A program made the position numbers and the translations under genes. From positions 1,752,001-1,816,000 of the forward strand of contig NZ_CP049241.1 in NCBI RefSeq assembly GCF_011046245.1: a stretch of 64,000 nt of DNA, in the 5' to 3' direction. Position 1 is the first letter of the stretch. Each line of letters starts with the position of its first letter. Shown here piece by piece: positions 1-6,730 of this stretch. The notes below the pieces were generated by a model. The model ran no database searches. It was not told the origin of the DNA and saw nothing but the letters and a program-made list of their open reading frames with translations. The DNA is from Allorhizobium pseudoryzae. Its GTDB lineage: Bacteria; Pseudomonadota; Alphaproteobacteria; Rhizobiales; Rhizobiaceae.

Positions 1-425
1 ATCGGGTCAAGCCCGCGCATCGCCCATTGGCTCTGACCGACCAGAACGCCAAGGGCAACACCCGCCACGACGGCCATCGCATAACCGATCGCGACGCGCT
101 GGACGCTGGCGAGGATGTGCCAGAACATGCCCTGATCGATCCCCTGACCGACATAGAACGGATCGGAGATGATGCCCCAGCTTTCCTCGATCACACGCGA
201 GGGAGACGGCAGGCTGGATGTGGGAGAGGAACAGATGACCTCCCAGAGCAGGACGATCAGCGCAAGCGTGATGAGGGGCGGCAGAAGCTGCGCCAGCACC
301 TGCCGGGCGCTCTGCATCAGCCGGTTGCCGAGCGGTTTCGTGGCCGGCGAGGGGGTAAACGTGACCACCTGCGCAGTCTGCGCGGGCTTCTTGTCTTCCT
401 TGAGGTTCAACTGGGTGACGGACAT
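1..425 (-). CDS. nrtB: Nitrate ABC transporter permease NrtB, 5' part only
   Basis: This is the N-terminal part of the inner-membrane permease of a nitrate/nitrite (NrtABCD-type) ABC transporter; the rest lies off the left edge. Translated from the ATG at 425 it begins MSVTQLNLKEDKKPAQ, has a hydrophilic N-terminus, a first membrane segment around residues 50-65 (LPPLITLALIVLLWEV) and a second near residues 112-130. The region ISDPFYVGQGIDQGMFWHI is typical of NrtB/SsuC permeases. It lies 76 bp downstream of nrtA in the same direction, with a hairpin (457-486) between them. Substrate is inferred from nrtA, nasS and nasT; bicarbonate or taurine relatives share the fold. Confidence 0.88.
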   Translation of the reverse strand, partial: MSVTQLNLKEDKKPAQTAQVVTFTPSPATKPLGNRLMQSARQVLAQLLPPLITLALIVLLWEVICSSPTSSLPSPSRVIEESWGIISDPFYVGQGIDQGMFWHILASVQRVAIGYAMAVVAGVALGVLVGQSQWAMRGLDP

Positions 426-456
426 TGCCGCTCTCCTTATCGTTCACATCGGGTCT

Positions 457-486
457 GGGCGGCGTGCATCGGATGCAGCGCCGCCC
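457..486 (-). promoter_or_regulatory. Intercistronic hairpin between nrtA and nrtB
   Basis: GGGCGGCG pairs with CGCCGCCC and the inner TGCAT pairs with ATGCA, giving 13 bp with one bulged G and a 3-nt loop. No T-run follows, so it is more likely an mRNA-stabilising or attenuating element that leaves more nrtA than nrtB message than a full terminator. Confidence 0.55.
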
Positions 487-501
487 GCGGTCGCCGAGGG
501 G

Positions 502-1791
502 TCAGGCCATGCGGGTGATGCTGAGGCTCTTCAAGTAGGCGGCCGGATCGGCGGGATCGAAGACCTTGCCGTCGAAGAAGGTTTCCTTGCCGCGTGAGGT
601 GGAGGTCGGGATGTCGGAGACGGACAGCGCCTTGGCGGCTTCGCGCCACAAGTCCTCGCGGTTCACCTTGCCGATCAACGCCTTCATGTCGGTGTCGGGC
701 GCCAGTTTGCCCCAGCGGATGTTCTCGGTCAGGAACCAGAGGTCGTGGCTCTGGTAAGGATAGGAGGCGTTGTTGGCCCAGTATTTCATGATGTGCGGGC
801 TTGCCTCGACAACCTTGCCGTTGCCGTAGTCGAAATTGCCCTTCATCCGCTCCACGACGTCCTTCAGCGGCGCGTTGATCCAGTTGCGGCGGGAGCAGAT
901 TTCGGCCACCTCTTCGCGGTTGGCCATGTCCTCGCACCACATCTGGGCTTCCATGACCGCCATCAGCAGGGCCATGGTCGCCTTCGGGTTCTTCTCGACA
1001 TAATCGGTGCGAAGGGCGAAGGCCTTTTCCGGGTGGTTGTTCCAGAGTTCGCCGGTGGTGAGCGCCGTGTAGCCGATCTTCTGGTTCTTCAGCTGTTCGT
1101 TCCACGGCTCGCAGACGCAGAAGCAGTCCATGGTGCCGACCTTCATGTTGGCCACCATCTGGGCCGGCGGCACCACGATGGTCTGAATGTCGGAATCCGG
1201 ATCGATGCCGCCGGCGGCCAGCCAGTAGCGGATCCAGAGATCATGGGTTCCGCCGGGGAAGGTCATCGCGGCCTTCACCTCCTTGCCGGAGGCCTTCTTG
1301 GCCTCAAGCGCGGTCTTGAAGGGCTTGGTATCGACGCCGAGCTTCAGGTCCATGTATTCCTGGCCGACCGAAATGCACTGGCCGTCGAGGTTGAGGCGCG
1401 CCAGGATCGACATCGGGGTCGGCTGGTTGTTCTGCGTCACCGTGCCAGCGGTGATCAGGTACGGCATCGGGGTCAGGATATGGCCCCCGTCGATGCCGTT
1501 GCCGGCGGAGCCGAGCACGACATTGTCACGGGTGGTGCCCCAGGAGGCCTGCTTGACCACTTCGACATCCGGCATGCCGTATTTGGCAAAAATCCCCTTT
1601 TCCTTGGCAACGAACAGAGGGGCGGCATCGGTGAGAGCGATGAAGCCGAGGACGGCCTTGGTGGTTTCAGGCCCTGCCCCTTGCGCGAAGGCGCCGGATG
1701 GGAAGGCGGTCTTCACCGCGCCGACCAGAGCCGCCGTGGCGGAGGTCTTCAGCATGGTGCGGCGGGTGAATGCGTTCTGTGTCTTCGTCAT
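502..1791 (-). CDS. nrtA: Nitrate ABC transporter periplasmic substrate-binding protein NrtA
   Basis: A 429-aa binding protein of the NrtA/CmpA family that delivers nitrate to the NrtB permease. The chosen start (MTKTQNAFTRRTMLKT) has GAGGGG about 10 nt upstream and gives a twin-arginine signal (TRRTMLK) followed by a hydrophobic stretch ending in GAFAQG, so export by Tat is expected. The family pattern GFIALTDAAPLFVAKEKGIF starts the mature part, and YWLAAGGIDPDSD is shared with NasS next door. The frame stays open upstream to 1896, but that extension has no Shine-Dalgarno and would bury the signal peptide. It is preceded by a sigma-54 promoter and a structured leader. Bicarbonate-binding CmpA is the alternative; neighbours favour nitrate. 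Confidence 0.9.
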   Translation of the reverse strand: MTKTQNAFTRRTMLKTSATAALVGAVKTAFPSGAFAQGAGPETTKAVLGFIALTDAAPLFVAKEKGIFAKYGMPDVEVVKQASWGTTRDNVVLGSAGNGIDGGHILTPMPYLITAGTVTQNNQPTPMSILARLNLDGQCISVGQEYMDLKLGVDTKPFKTALEAKKASGKEVKAAMTFPGGTHDLWIRYWLAAGGIDPDSDIQTIVVPPAQMVANMKVGTMDCFCVCEPWNEQLKNQKIGYTALTTGELWNNHPEKAFALRTDYVEKNPKATMALLMAVMEAQMWCEDMANREEVAEICSRRNWINAPLKDVVERMKGNFDYGNGKVVEASPHIMKYWANNASYPYQSHDLWFLTENIRWGKLAPDTDMKALIGKVNREDLWREAAKALSVSDIPTSTSRGKETFFDGKVFDPADPAAYLKSLSITRMA

Positions 1792-1970
1792 GCGCAGGTT
1801 CCCCTCTTGCGTCGTGTCCTTGGAATTTTGGGCATAAAAAAACGCCGCTTGGAGATTGCGCATTCGCCGATCCCTTGGGTGGATCGCGAGCTGCAAAAAC
1901 CTTGCGACGTCGATGTCTTTGAAGAACGCCTATCGCGCGTTCCGGTGCGCCGATCGCCATTGACCTGCGC
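1792..1970 (-). promoter_or_regulatory. Structured 5' leader of nrtA, probable NasT target
   Basis: The 354-bp gap between nasS and nrtA contains no gene. Downstream of the sigma-54 promoter the transcript would carry about 180 nt of leader. Two clean hairpins are visible: GAACGC/GCGTTC with a 7-nt loop at 1924-1942, and CGATCC/GGATCG with a 7-nt loop at 1868-1886. A run of seven T (in transcript sense) lies at 1836-1842. NasT proteins act as ANTAR antiterminators on paired hairpins in nas/nir leaders, so this is the expected target. I could not draw one unambiguous terminator stem immediately before the T-run, and the loops are not exact matches to the published hexaloop pattern. Confidence 0.55.
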
Positions 1971-1980
1971 AGTTCATGTG

Positions 1981-1997
1981 ATGCAACAGGCGTGCCA
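1981..1997 (-). promoter_or_regulatory. Sigma-54 (RpoN) -24/-12 promoter of nrtA
   Basis: On the minus strand the sequence TGGCACGCCTGTTGCAT matches the RpoN consensus TGGCACG-N4-TTGCW at every fixed base. Initiation would fall near 1970, about 180 nt before the nrtA start. This implies nitrogen-status control by an enhancer-binding protein such as NtrC, on top of NasT control in the leader. Confidence 0.85.
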
Positions 1998-2145
1998 GAT
2001 TGAGTTTTGGCGACTATCCTGCTGTTTCTGAAGGATTGTTATGGTTCGAGCTGCTGGTGTTCGCGGAGTGGCAGCTGAAAATCTCTGGCGTTAAAATAGG
2101 CGAATGGGTCTCAGTTGGTGCCGAAGCGTTGGGCAAGGCTTGTCG

Positions 2146-3423
2146 TCAGACGTCTTCTGCGCCGCGATCCTGCGCAAGTCTTGAGCGGACCGGAAATGCC
2201 TCGGCATAGGTCTGCAACTGTGCGGGATCGAAGACAAAGCCATCCATGAAGCGGTCGGTTTCCGAGAGGCCTTCGATGCGCAGATCCTCGTCCTGTGGCA
2301 TGCCGGACGAGGGGAGGGCTGCCCGGTAAAGGTCCGGGCGATAGGCGGCTTCGGCCGCGCGTGCGCCGGCCCTACTGAAGTCCGTCTGGCCCCAACGGAT
2401 CATCTGGCTGTAGATCCAGAGTGCCTTGCTGGGGCGCGGATAATTGGCATGACCATCGTGAAAGACGAAATAGTTGTCGATCACCCGGCGGTTCCCGCGT
2501 GCGTCCAGGCTGAATTCGCCGGACAGAACGTGGCGGATGATGTGGACGGGCGCGTTGATGTAGCGGCTATCCGCCAGCATTTCGGCGAGCGCGTCGTGGT
2601 TTTCCGGGCGGTCGCACCAGCGGGCTGCCGCATCCAGCGCGACGATCAGGCGCGAAACGGTCTCCGGATGCGCCTCGGCCCAGTCCGGGCGCATGCCGAT
2701 CACCTTCTCCGGGGCCGACGGCCAGATATCCTGCTTGGCGGCGACGATGCGGCCGACGCCGCGTTCGGAGGCGACCATGTTCCACGGTGCGCCGACGCAG
2801 AAACCGTCGATGGCGCCGGCGGCAAGCGCGTCCGAGGTCAAGGGCGGCGGAACGACGACCATCTTCACGTCGCGATCCGGATCGATGCCGCCGGCGGCCA
2901 GCCAATAGCGGAATTCATAATTGTGCGAGGAGAAGGGATAGGTCATGCCGAGCGTCGGCGGCATCTCCTCCGTCTCGCGCATGGCCTTCAGGAGCGTTGC
3001 CAAGGCGCGGGCGTTTTCGAGCGCCGATGCTGTTTCCGAGAGGTCCGCCACTTCCTGCATCCGGGTGTAAAGCCGCGTCGAGAGCGTAATCGCGTTGCCG
3101 CCACGGCCGAGCGAGAAGGGGGTGATCGTCGGCGACGGATTGGACCCGAGCCCCAGCATCGATGCCACCGGCATGGGGGACAGCATGTGGGCGATGTCGA
3201 ACTGGCGGAAGGCCAGGCGATCGCGCACATTGGCCCAGGAGACATCCTTCACCAGATCGAGCCTCAACCCCTCACGGGCGGCAAAGCCAAATTCGGCGGC
3301 AGCCAGAAGAATGGAGGCATCCACCAGCGGAATGAAGCCGGCCCGCAGAACCTTGGGGCCTTCGCCCTGAACATGCGCCGGTGCGGACAAAGGTGCGCGC
3401 GTTTCTGTCACCATCACATCCAC
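2146..3423 (-). CDS. nasS: Cytoplasmic nitrate sensor NasS (NrtA-like, no signal peptide)
   Basis: A 425-aa protein of the NrtA/CmpA fold but without any signal peptide: after a short polar N-terminus it goes straight into LRAGFIPLVDASILLAAAEFG. It keeps the ligand-domain signature EFRYWLAAGGIDPDRDVKMV and GFCVGAPWN. Such leaderless NrtA relatives encoded with nasT are NasS, which holds the antiterminator NasT inactive until nitrate or nitrite binds. It lies 37 bp downstream of nasT in the same direction. NasS would sense cytoplasmic nitrate and release NasT onto the nrtA leader. Assignment follows from fold, missing export signal and the nasT neighbour. Confidence 0.88.
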   Translation of the reverse strand: MDVMVTETRAPLSAPAHVQGEGPKVLRAGFIPLVDASILLAAAEFGFAAREGLRLDLVKDVSWANVRDRLAFRQFDIAHMLSPMPVASMLGLGSNPSPTITPFSLGRGGNAITLSTRLYTRMQEVADLSETASALENARALATLLKAMRETEEMPPTLGMTYPFSSHNYEFRYWLAAGGIDPDRDVKMVVVPPPLTSDALAAGAIDGFCVGAPWNMVASERGVGRIVAAKQDIWPSAPEKVIGMRPDWAEAHPETVSRLIVALDAAARWCDRPENHDALAEMLADSRYINAPVHIIRHVLSGEFSLDARGNRRVIDNYFVFHDGHANYPRPSKALWIYSQMIRWGQTDFSRAGARAAEAAYRPDLYRAALPSSGMPQDEDLRIEGLSETDRFMDGFVFDPAQLQTYAEAFPVRSRLAQDRGAEDV

Positions 3424-3460
3424 TCCGCTTCTCTCCGTGCCGCCATCATCGGGTGCCTCA

Positions 3461-4048
3461 TCACATCAAAAGCCCCGCAGCGGTGACCACGCTCTGCGCG
3501 ATCTCGGACATCTTCTTCTTTTCGTTCATGGCCGTCTGGCGAAGGAGCGAGAAGGCTTCCTCCTCGGACAGGCCCCGCAGCTTCATCAGAATGCCCTTGG
3601 CGCGCTCGATCACCTTGCGCTCTTCCAGCGCCGACCGGGCGTCGGCAAGCTCCCGCTGCAGGCGGCTGAAGGCGTTGAACCGGGAGACGGCCATGTCGAG
3701 GATCGGCTTCACCCGCTCTTTCTTCAGCCCGTCGACGATATAGGCGGAGACACCGGCCTCGACAGCCGCCTCGATCGAAGCCGTGTCGGAGCGATCGACG
3801 AACATGGCAATCGGCCGGGACACCGTCCGCGTCAGTTGGAACAGGTGCTCCATCATGTCACGATTGGGGTTCTCGATGTCGATGATGATGACGTCCGGCC
3901 GGAGCGTCTCGATGATGCGCGCAACGCCATTGACCTCGTGGATGACCGTCACCTTCCGGTGTCCGGCATCGTGCAATCCTTCCTCGATGATCGAGGCGCG
4001 GATGGCGTTCTCATCGATGACGAGAATGGTGAGGTCGTTTTGCAGCAT
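3461..4048 (-). CDS. nasT: ANTAR-domain antiterminator NasT
   Basis: A 195-aa response-regulator-like protein. Residues 1-115 form a receiver fold (LTILVIDENA, then IIIDIENPNRD), but the usual KP motif is replaced by DGLKKER, so it may be a pseudo-receiver. Residues about 125-190 form a three-helix ANTAR RNA-binding domain with the family pattern RKVIERAKGILMKLRGLSEEEAFSLLR. NasT binds hairpin pairs in leaders of nitrate assimilation transcripts and prevents termination; NasS is its partner. The start at 4048 (MLQNDLTI) is taken because the receiver begins immediately. A weak RpoN-like sequence (TGCCAAG-N4-TTGCA, minus strand, 4067-4082) precedes it but lacks the GG dinucleotide, so I do not claim it as a promoter. 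Confidence 0.9.
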   Translation of the reverse strand: MLQNDLTILVIDENAIRASIIEEGLHDAGHRKVTVIHEVNGVARIIETLRPDVIIIDIENPNRDMMEHLFQLTRTVSRPIAMFVDRSDTASIEAAVEAGVSAYIVDGLKKERVKPILDMAVSRFNAFSRLQRELADARSALEERKVIERAKGILMKLRGLSEEEAFSLLRQTAMNEKKKMSEIAQSVVTAAGLLM

Positions 4049-4386
4049 GCCCTACTGATGCCGCAGTGCAAAAGACTTGGCAAGACAATGACGCCTAAAT
4101 TTCGTGCAGAACAAAGACCTGCTCAAGATTTAGTGGATGATCCGGTTTCCCGACTGCGGTATCAGGGTAAGGCTTGGATGATCAATCAGCGTCCAAAGGC
4201 GCGATTCCCCCTTGATTAAACGTTTTAGCCTTATTATTGCCTCGGTTCGAATATTCCACACTCTTCCTAAATGCCGGTGTTCTGAGAACGCCTGTCTGCC
4301 TGTTTCAGCAGATCGAACATGGCCGGCCCGTATCCCATAAGCGGTGGGATCGGTTCGGTTGCCGCGCGTGACGTTCCTGGTCTCAG

Positions 4387-4519
4387 GTCCTTTTCCAGGA
4401 CGTTGCGCGTGGTGCATTCCGCCGAATGGCGGCAGTGAGACATCCCTGGCGATCCTGGGGTCGGGTTGGTGGTTCATCCGCATGCCCGACGTCAGGATCC
4501 TGCGCGCCGGGGATGTCTC
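4387..4519. ncRNA. Candidate structured RNA: three consecutive hairpins in a gene-free gap
   Basis: This lies in the middle of the 633-bp gap 4049-4681. Hairpin 1: GTCCT (4387-4391) with AGGAC (4397-4401). Hairpin 2: CCGCC (4419-4423) with GGCGG (4428-4432), 4-nt loop. Hairpin 3 is long: GAGACATCCC (4437-4446) with GGGATGTCTC (4510-4519), GGCG (4448-4451) with CGCC (4505-4508), ATCCTG (4452-4457) with CAGGAT (4493-4498), and GTCGGG (4460-4465) with CCCGAC (4485-4490), about 26 pairs around a 19-nt loop. No T-run follows on either strand, so a simple terminator is unlikely. Strand and function are unknown. Confidence 0.45.
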
Positions 4520-4567
4520 TCATGCCGGCCTCGCACGATCGGCGGGAAATGAGAAAATTTGCCGCAG

Positions 4568-4581
4568 TTGATTCTGCTCAA
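4568..4581. promoter_or_regulatory. Fnr/FixK-type box upstream of the gene at 4682
   Basis: TTGATTCTGCTCAA fits TTGA-N6-TCAA, the Crp/Fnr-family anaerobox, with one deviation from the fuller FixK consensus TTGAY-N4-RTCAA. It is centred about 107 bp before the ATG at 4682, and fixK itself lies 1.3 kb away, so FixK control of that gene is plausible. Confidence 0.5.
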
Positions 4582-4681
4582 TGCCCGACGCACTGTTTGC
4601 GGCTAACTCTTCAGACAAACAGACATGCAGGGCTGAAACCGCCTGCGAGCCGGTAAGGGACGACCCTTCCGAGGAACGCCT

Positions 4682-5047
4682 ATGAACGCCGCTTACAACG
4701 TTACCGACATGACGGCTGCCCAGGTCGATCGCGCTTTCCCTCTGGTCAATGCGATCGACGCCGTTTCCGACCTTTCCGACTGGCGGCAGATCTGCCAGCG
4801 GATCATCGCCTCCCGCAGCCAGGGGGTGGCGAATGAATGGCTGCTCGTCTGTGCCAACGCGTTTGGTTATCTGAAGGGCTTGTGCCTGGCGCGGATCAGC
4901 CACACCGAAACCGGCAGCATCCTCGACGTGCCGCTTTACGTGGTGGCAACGGTGGTGGATGAGGAGGGCGTGCAATCCGCCCTGCAGGCCCGGTTGCAGA
5001 TGCTGGCGGCAACGCTCGGGGCTGCCGTTTCTCCGCTTCCGGCATAA
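4682..5047 (+). CDS. Small hypothetical protein beside the fixK locus
   Basis: A 121-aa soluble protein of unknown function, preceded by GAGGAACGCC before the ATG. The N-terminal part (AFPLVNAIDAVSDLSDWRQICQRIIAS) is helical, and the middle contains VANEWLLVCANAFGYLKGLCLARIS, which loosely recalls the edge of an acetyltransferase fold, though I cannot place it in a family. The C-terminus is Ala/Leu-rich. It reads toward the fxkR gene (convergent ends, 21 bp apart) and has an Fnr/FixK box about 100 bp upstream, suggesting a role under low oxygen. Function is not assigned. Confidence 0.7.
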   Translation: MNAAYNVTDMTAAQVDRAFPLVNAIDAVSDLSDWRQICQRIIASRSQGVANEWLLVCANAFGYLKGLCLARISHTETGSILDVPLYVVATVVDEEGVQSALQARLQMLAATLGAAVSPLPA

Positions 5048-5068
5048 CTTCTTGTCGCAACGCCAGCG

Positions 5069-5815
5069 TCAGGCGTTGCGGGCTTCCGTCTTCTGCGACC
5101 CGCCGGTGAAGATGTAACCGACGCCACGGACGGAGCGGATGAAGGTGGGGTGCGCCGGGTTCGGCTCGATCTTCTTGCGCAACCTGGCAATCTGCGCGTC
5201 GATGGCGCGATCGAAGGCTTCCAGCTGGCGTCCGCGCGTCTGGTCCATCAGCATTTCGCGGGTGAGGACGCGGCCGGCATTGCGGACCATGACGGCCAGC
5301 ATGTCGAATTCGCCGGTTGTCAGTTCGATTTCCTCGTCCTGCGGATTGAGGAGGCGCCGCCGGCTGATCTCAAGCTTCCAGCCGTCGAATTCCAGAACCT
5401 GGCCAACCTCCTGCGGTGCCGTCTCGACCGGCCGCCTCCGGCGCAGAATGCTGCGCACACGCGCCAGCACCTCGCGCAGGTGAAAGGGCTTCGGGATGTA
5501 ATCGTCGGCCCCCACTTCAAGGCCGATGATGCGGTCCAGCACATCGTCGCGACCGGTCAGCATGACGATCGGCACGTCGGAGCCGGCGCGGACCTCACGG
5601 GCCAGCGCCAACCCGTCCTCGCTGTTCGGCAGCACGAGATCGAGAAGAATGAGATCGATGACGTTGTCGGACAGCGCCTTGCGCATGCCCTGGCCATCCG
5701 ATGCGCCGTGGACGATAAAACCCTCGTCCTCAAAATAACGGGTCACCATCTGGCGGATACGCGGATCATCATCGACGATAAGAATACGATCCGCCCGCCG
5801 TTCCTGTTTCGTCAT
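5069..5815 (-). CDS. fxkR: OmpR/PhoB-family response regulator, probable FxkR
   Basis: A 248-aa DNA-binding response regulator. Receiver domain at residues 1-125: acidic triad VDDD, phospho-acceptor in LILLDLVLPNSEDG, conserved T in MLTGRDD and K in PKPFH. Winged-helix domain from about 145: LTTGEFDMLAVMV, then RAIDAQIARLRKKIE and IRSVRGVGYIF. The start MTKQERRAD is chosen because the receiver follows at once; an open extension to 5926 would run through the promoter region. In Rhizobium etli an OmpR-type regulator, FxkR, links hFixL to fixK through a K-box; here the K-box lies 28 bp before this gene and the partners fixK and hfixL lie divergently, so FxkR is the best name. No other kinase is adjacent. 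Confidence 0.85.
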   Translation of the reverse strand: MTKQERRADRILIVDDDPRIRQMVTRYFEDEGFIVHGASDGQGMRKALSDNVIDLILLDLVLPNSEDGLALAREVRAGSDVPIVMLTGRDDVLDRIIGLEVGADDYIPKPFHLREVLARVRSILRRRRPVETAPQEVGQVLEFDGWKLEISRRRLLNPQDEEIELTTGEFDMLAVMVRNAGRVLTREMLMDQTRGRQLEAFDRAIDAQIARLRKKIEPNPAHPTFIRSVRGVGYIFTGGSQKTEARNA

Positions 5816-5842
5816 GCCAATGACCTGATTGAAATTTCTGCT

Positions 5843-5858
5843 GTTACACACTGTTACA
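5843..5858. promoter_or_regulatory. K-box (FxkR site) between fxkR and fixK
   Basis: GTTACACACTGTTACA is an exact direct repeat GTTACA-N4-GTTACA, the motif described for FxkR control of fixK in Rhizobium etli. It lies 28 bp upstream of the fxkR start and about 84 bp upstream of the fixK start. A third, inverted copy-like sequence (CGTAACATG) follows at 5872-5880. Confidence 0.85.
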
Positions 5859-5941
5859 CGATTCAACCAACCGTAACATGCGCGGCATCCTTCTGTCACC
5901 GCCGACCGCCATAGTTTGGCCATCAAGACAGAGGGACGACC

Positions 5942-6694
5942 ATGCTTTCGACAGGTTCAAACGCACATTCCGCTTTCGCCGCCATGGCGACGATGAAGCC
6001 GCCGTTGGCGACACTGGACGAACTCTTTGCGAGCGTCCCGCGGGAGAGCCTTGATGTCGGCGAAGGCCTGTTCTGGCAGGGCGACAAGGCCCAGTACATC
6101 TTCGAAGTCACCGAGGGCGTCCTGAGGATTTTCAAGATCATAGCCGATGGGCGCCGGGTCATCACCGGTTTCCTCTATGCCGGCGACATGGTGGGCGTTT
6201 CGCTGAAGGACGTCTATCTCTACAGCGCCGAAGCCGTCACGCCGGTCAAGGTTCGCCGGGTGACGAAGCGGGCTTTCCAGGAGGCGATCGAGCATTCGCC
6301 GGAGCTTCGCCCGCAGCTTTTCTCGCTCATCTGCGACGAAATGGCCGCCGCGCAGGACCAGATGGTGCTTCTGTCACGCAAGAGCGCCGAGGAGCGCGTT
6401 GCAAGCTTCCTGATGCTGATTGCACGGCGCATGTATGGCGAGCGCCAGATGGGCCGCAAGGTCGATCTGCCGATGAGCCGCCAGGACATGGCCGATTATC
6501 TCGGCCTCACGATCGAAACTGTGTCGCGCACCATCACCAAGCTCGTTTCGCGCGGCGTCATCACCCCGAACGGCCGTCACGCCTTCGACATTGCCAAGCC
6601 CGGAAAACTGCTTGCGCTGTGCGGCGATGGCGATAGTTATGACGACATGGGCAATGGTGCCCCGAAGACCAGGCAGGCTGTCTGGCCGCACTGA
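5942..6694 (+). CDS. fixK: Crp/Fnr-family regulator, FixK type
   Basis: A 250-aa transcription factor. The cyclic-nucleotide-like beta-barrel spans about residues 25-150 (VGEGLFWQGDKAQYIFEVTEGVLRIFK in pieces), followed by a dimer helix and a C-terminal helix-turn-helix at roughly 170-215 whose recognition part reads TIETVSRTITKL, with the E-x-x-S-R pattern that reads TTGA half-sites. The N-terminus lacks the cysteine cluster of Fnr/FnrN, so it should not sense oxygen by an iron-sulfur cluster and fits FixK. Shine-Dalgarno AGAGGG precedes the ATG. It is followed at 36 bp by hfixL and faces fxkR across a K-box, forming a complete microaerobic relay. Likely targets carry TTGAY-N4-RTCAA boxes such as 4568-4581. 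Confidence 0.85.
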   Translation: MLSTGSNAHSAFAAMATMKPPLATLDELFASVPRESLDVGEGLFWQGDKAQYIFEVTEGVLRIFKIIADGRRVITGFLYAGDMVGVSLKDVYLYSAEAVTPVKVRRVTKRAFQEAIEHSPELRPQLFSLICDEMAAAQDQMVLLSRKSAEERVASFLMLIARRMYGERQMGRKVDLPMSRQDMADYLGLTIETVSRTITKLVSRGVITPNGRHAFDIAKPGKLLALCGDGDSYDDMGNGAPKTRQAVWPH

Positions 6695-6730
6695 GACGAG
6701 TGACCCGGCTTTCGGGTACGAGAGGACTGC

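Noticed and set aside
1836..1886. Intrinsic terminator in the nrtA leader
   Set aside because: There is a T7 run, but the stem immediately before it is weak and the good hairpin ends about 25 nt upstream, so I did not call a terminator.
4067..4082. RpoN-like sequence before nasT
   Set aside because: TGCCAAG-N4-TTGCA lacks the invariant GG of the -24 element and would leave an 8-nt leader.
4130..4656. Short frames in the nasT-4682 gap (117, 75 and 76 codons)
   Set aside because: No Shine-Dalgarno, no family pattern, and they cross the strongly paired hairpins; treated as noncoding.
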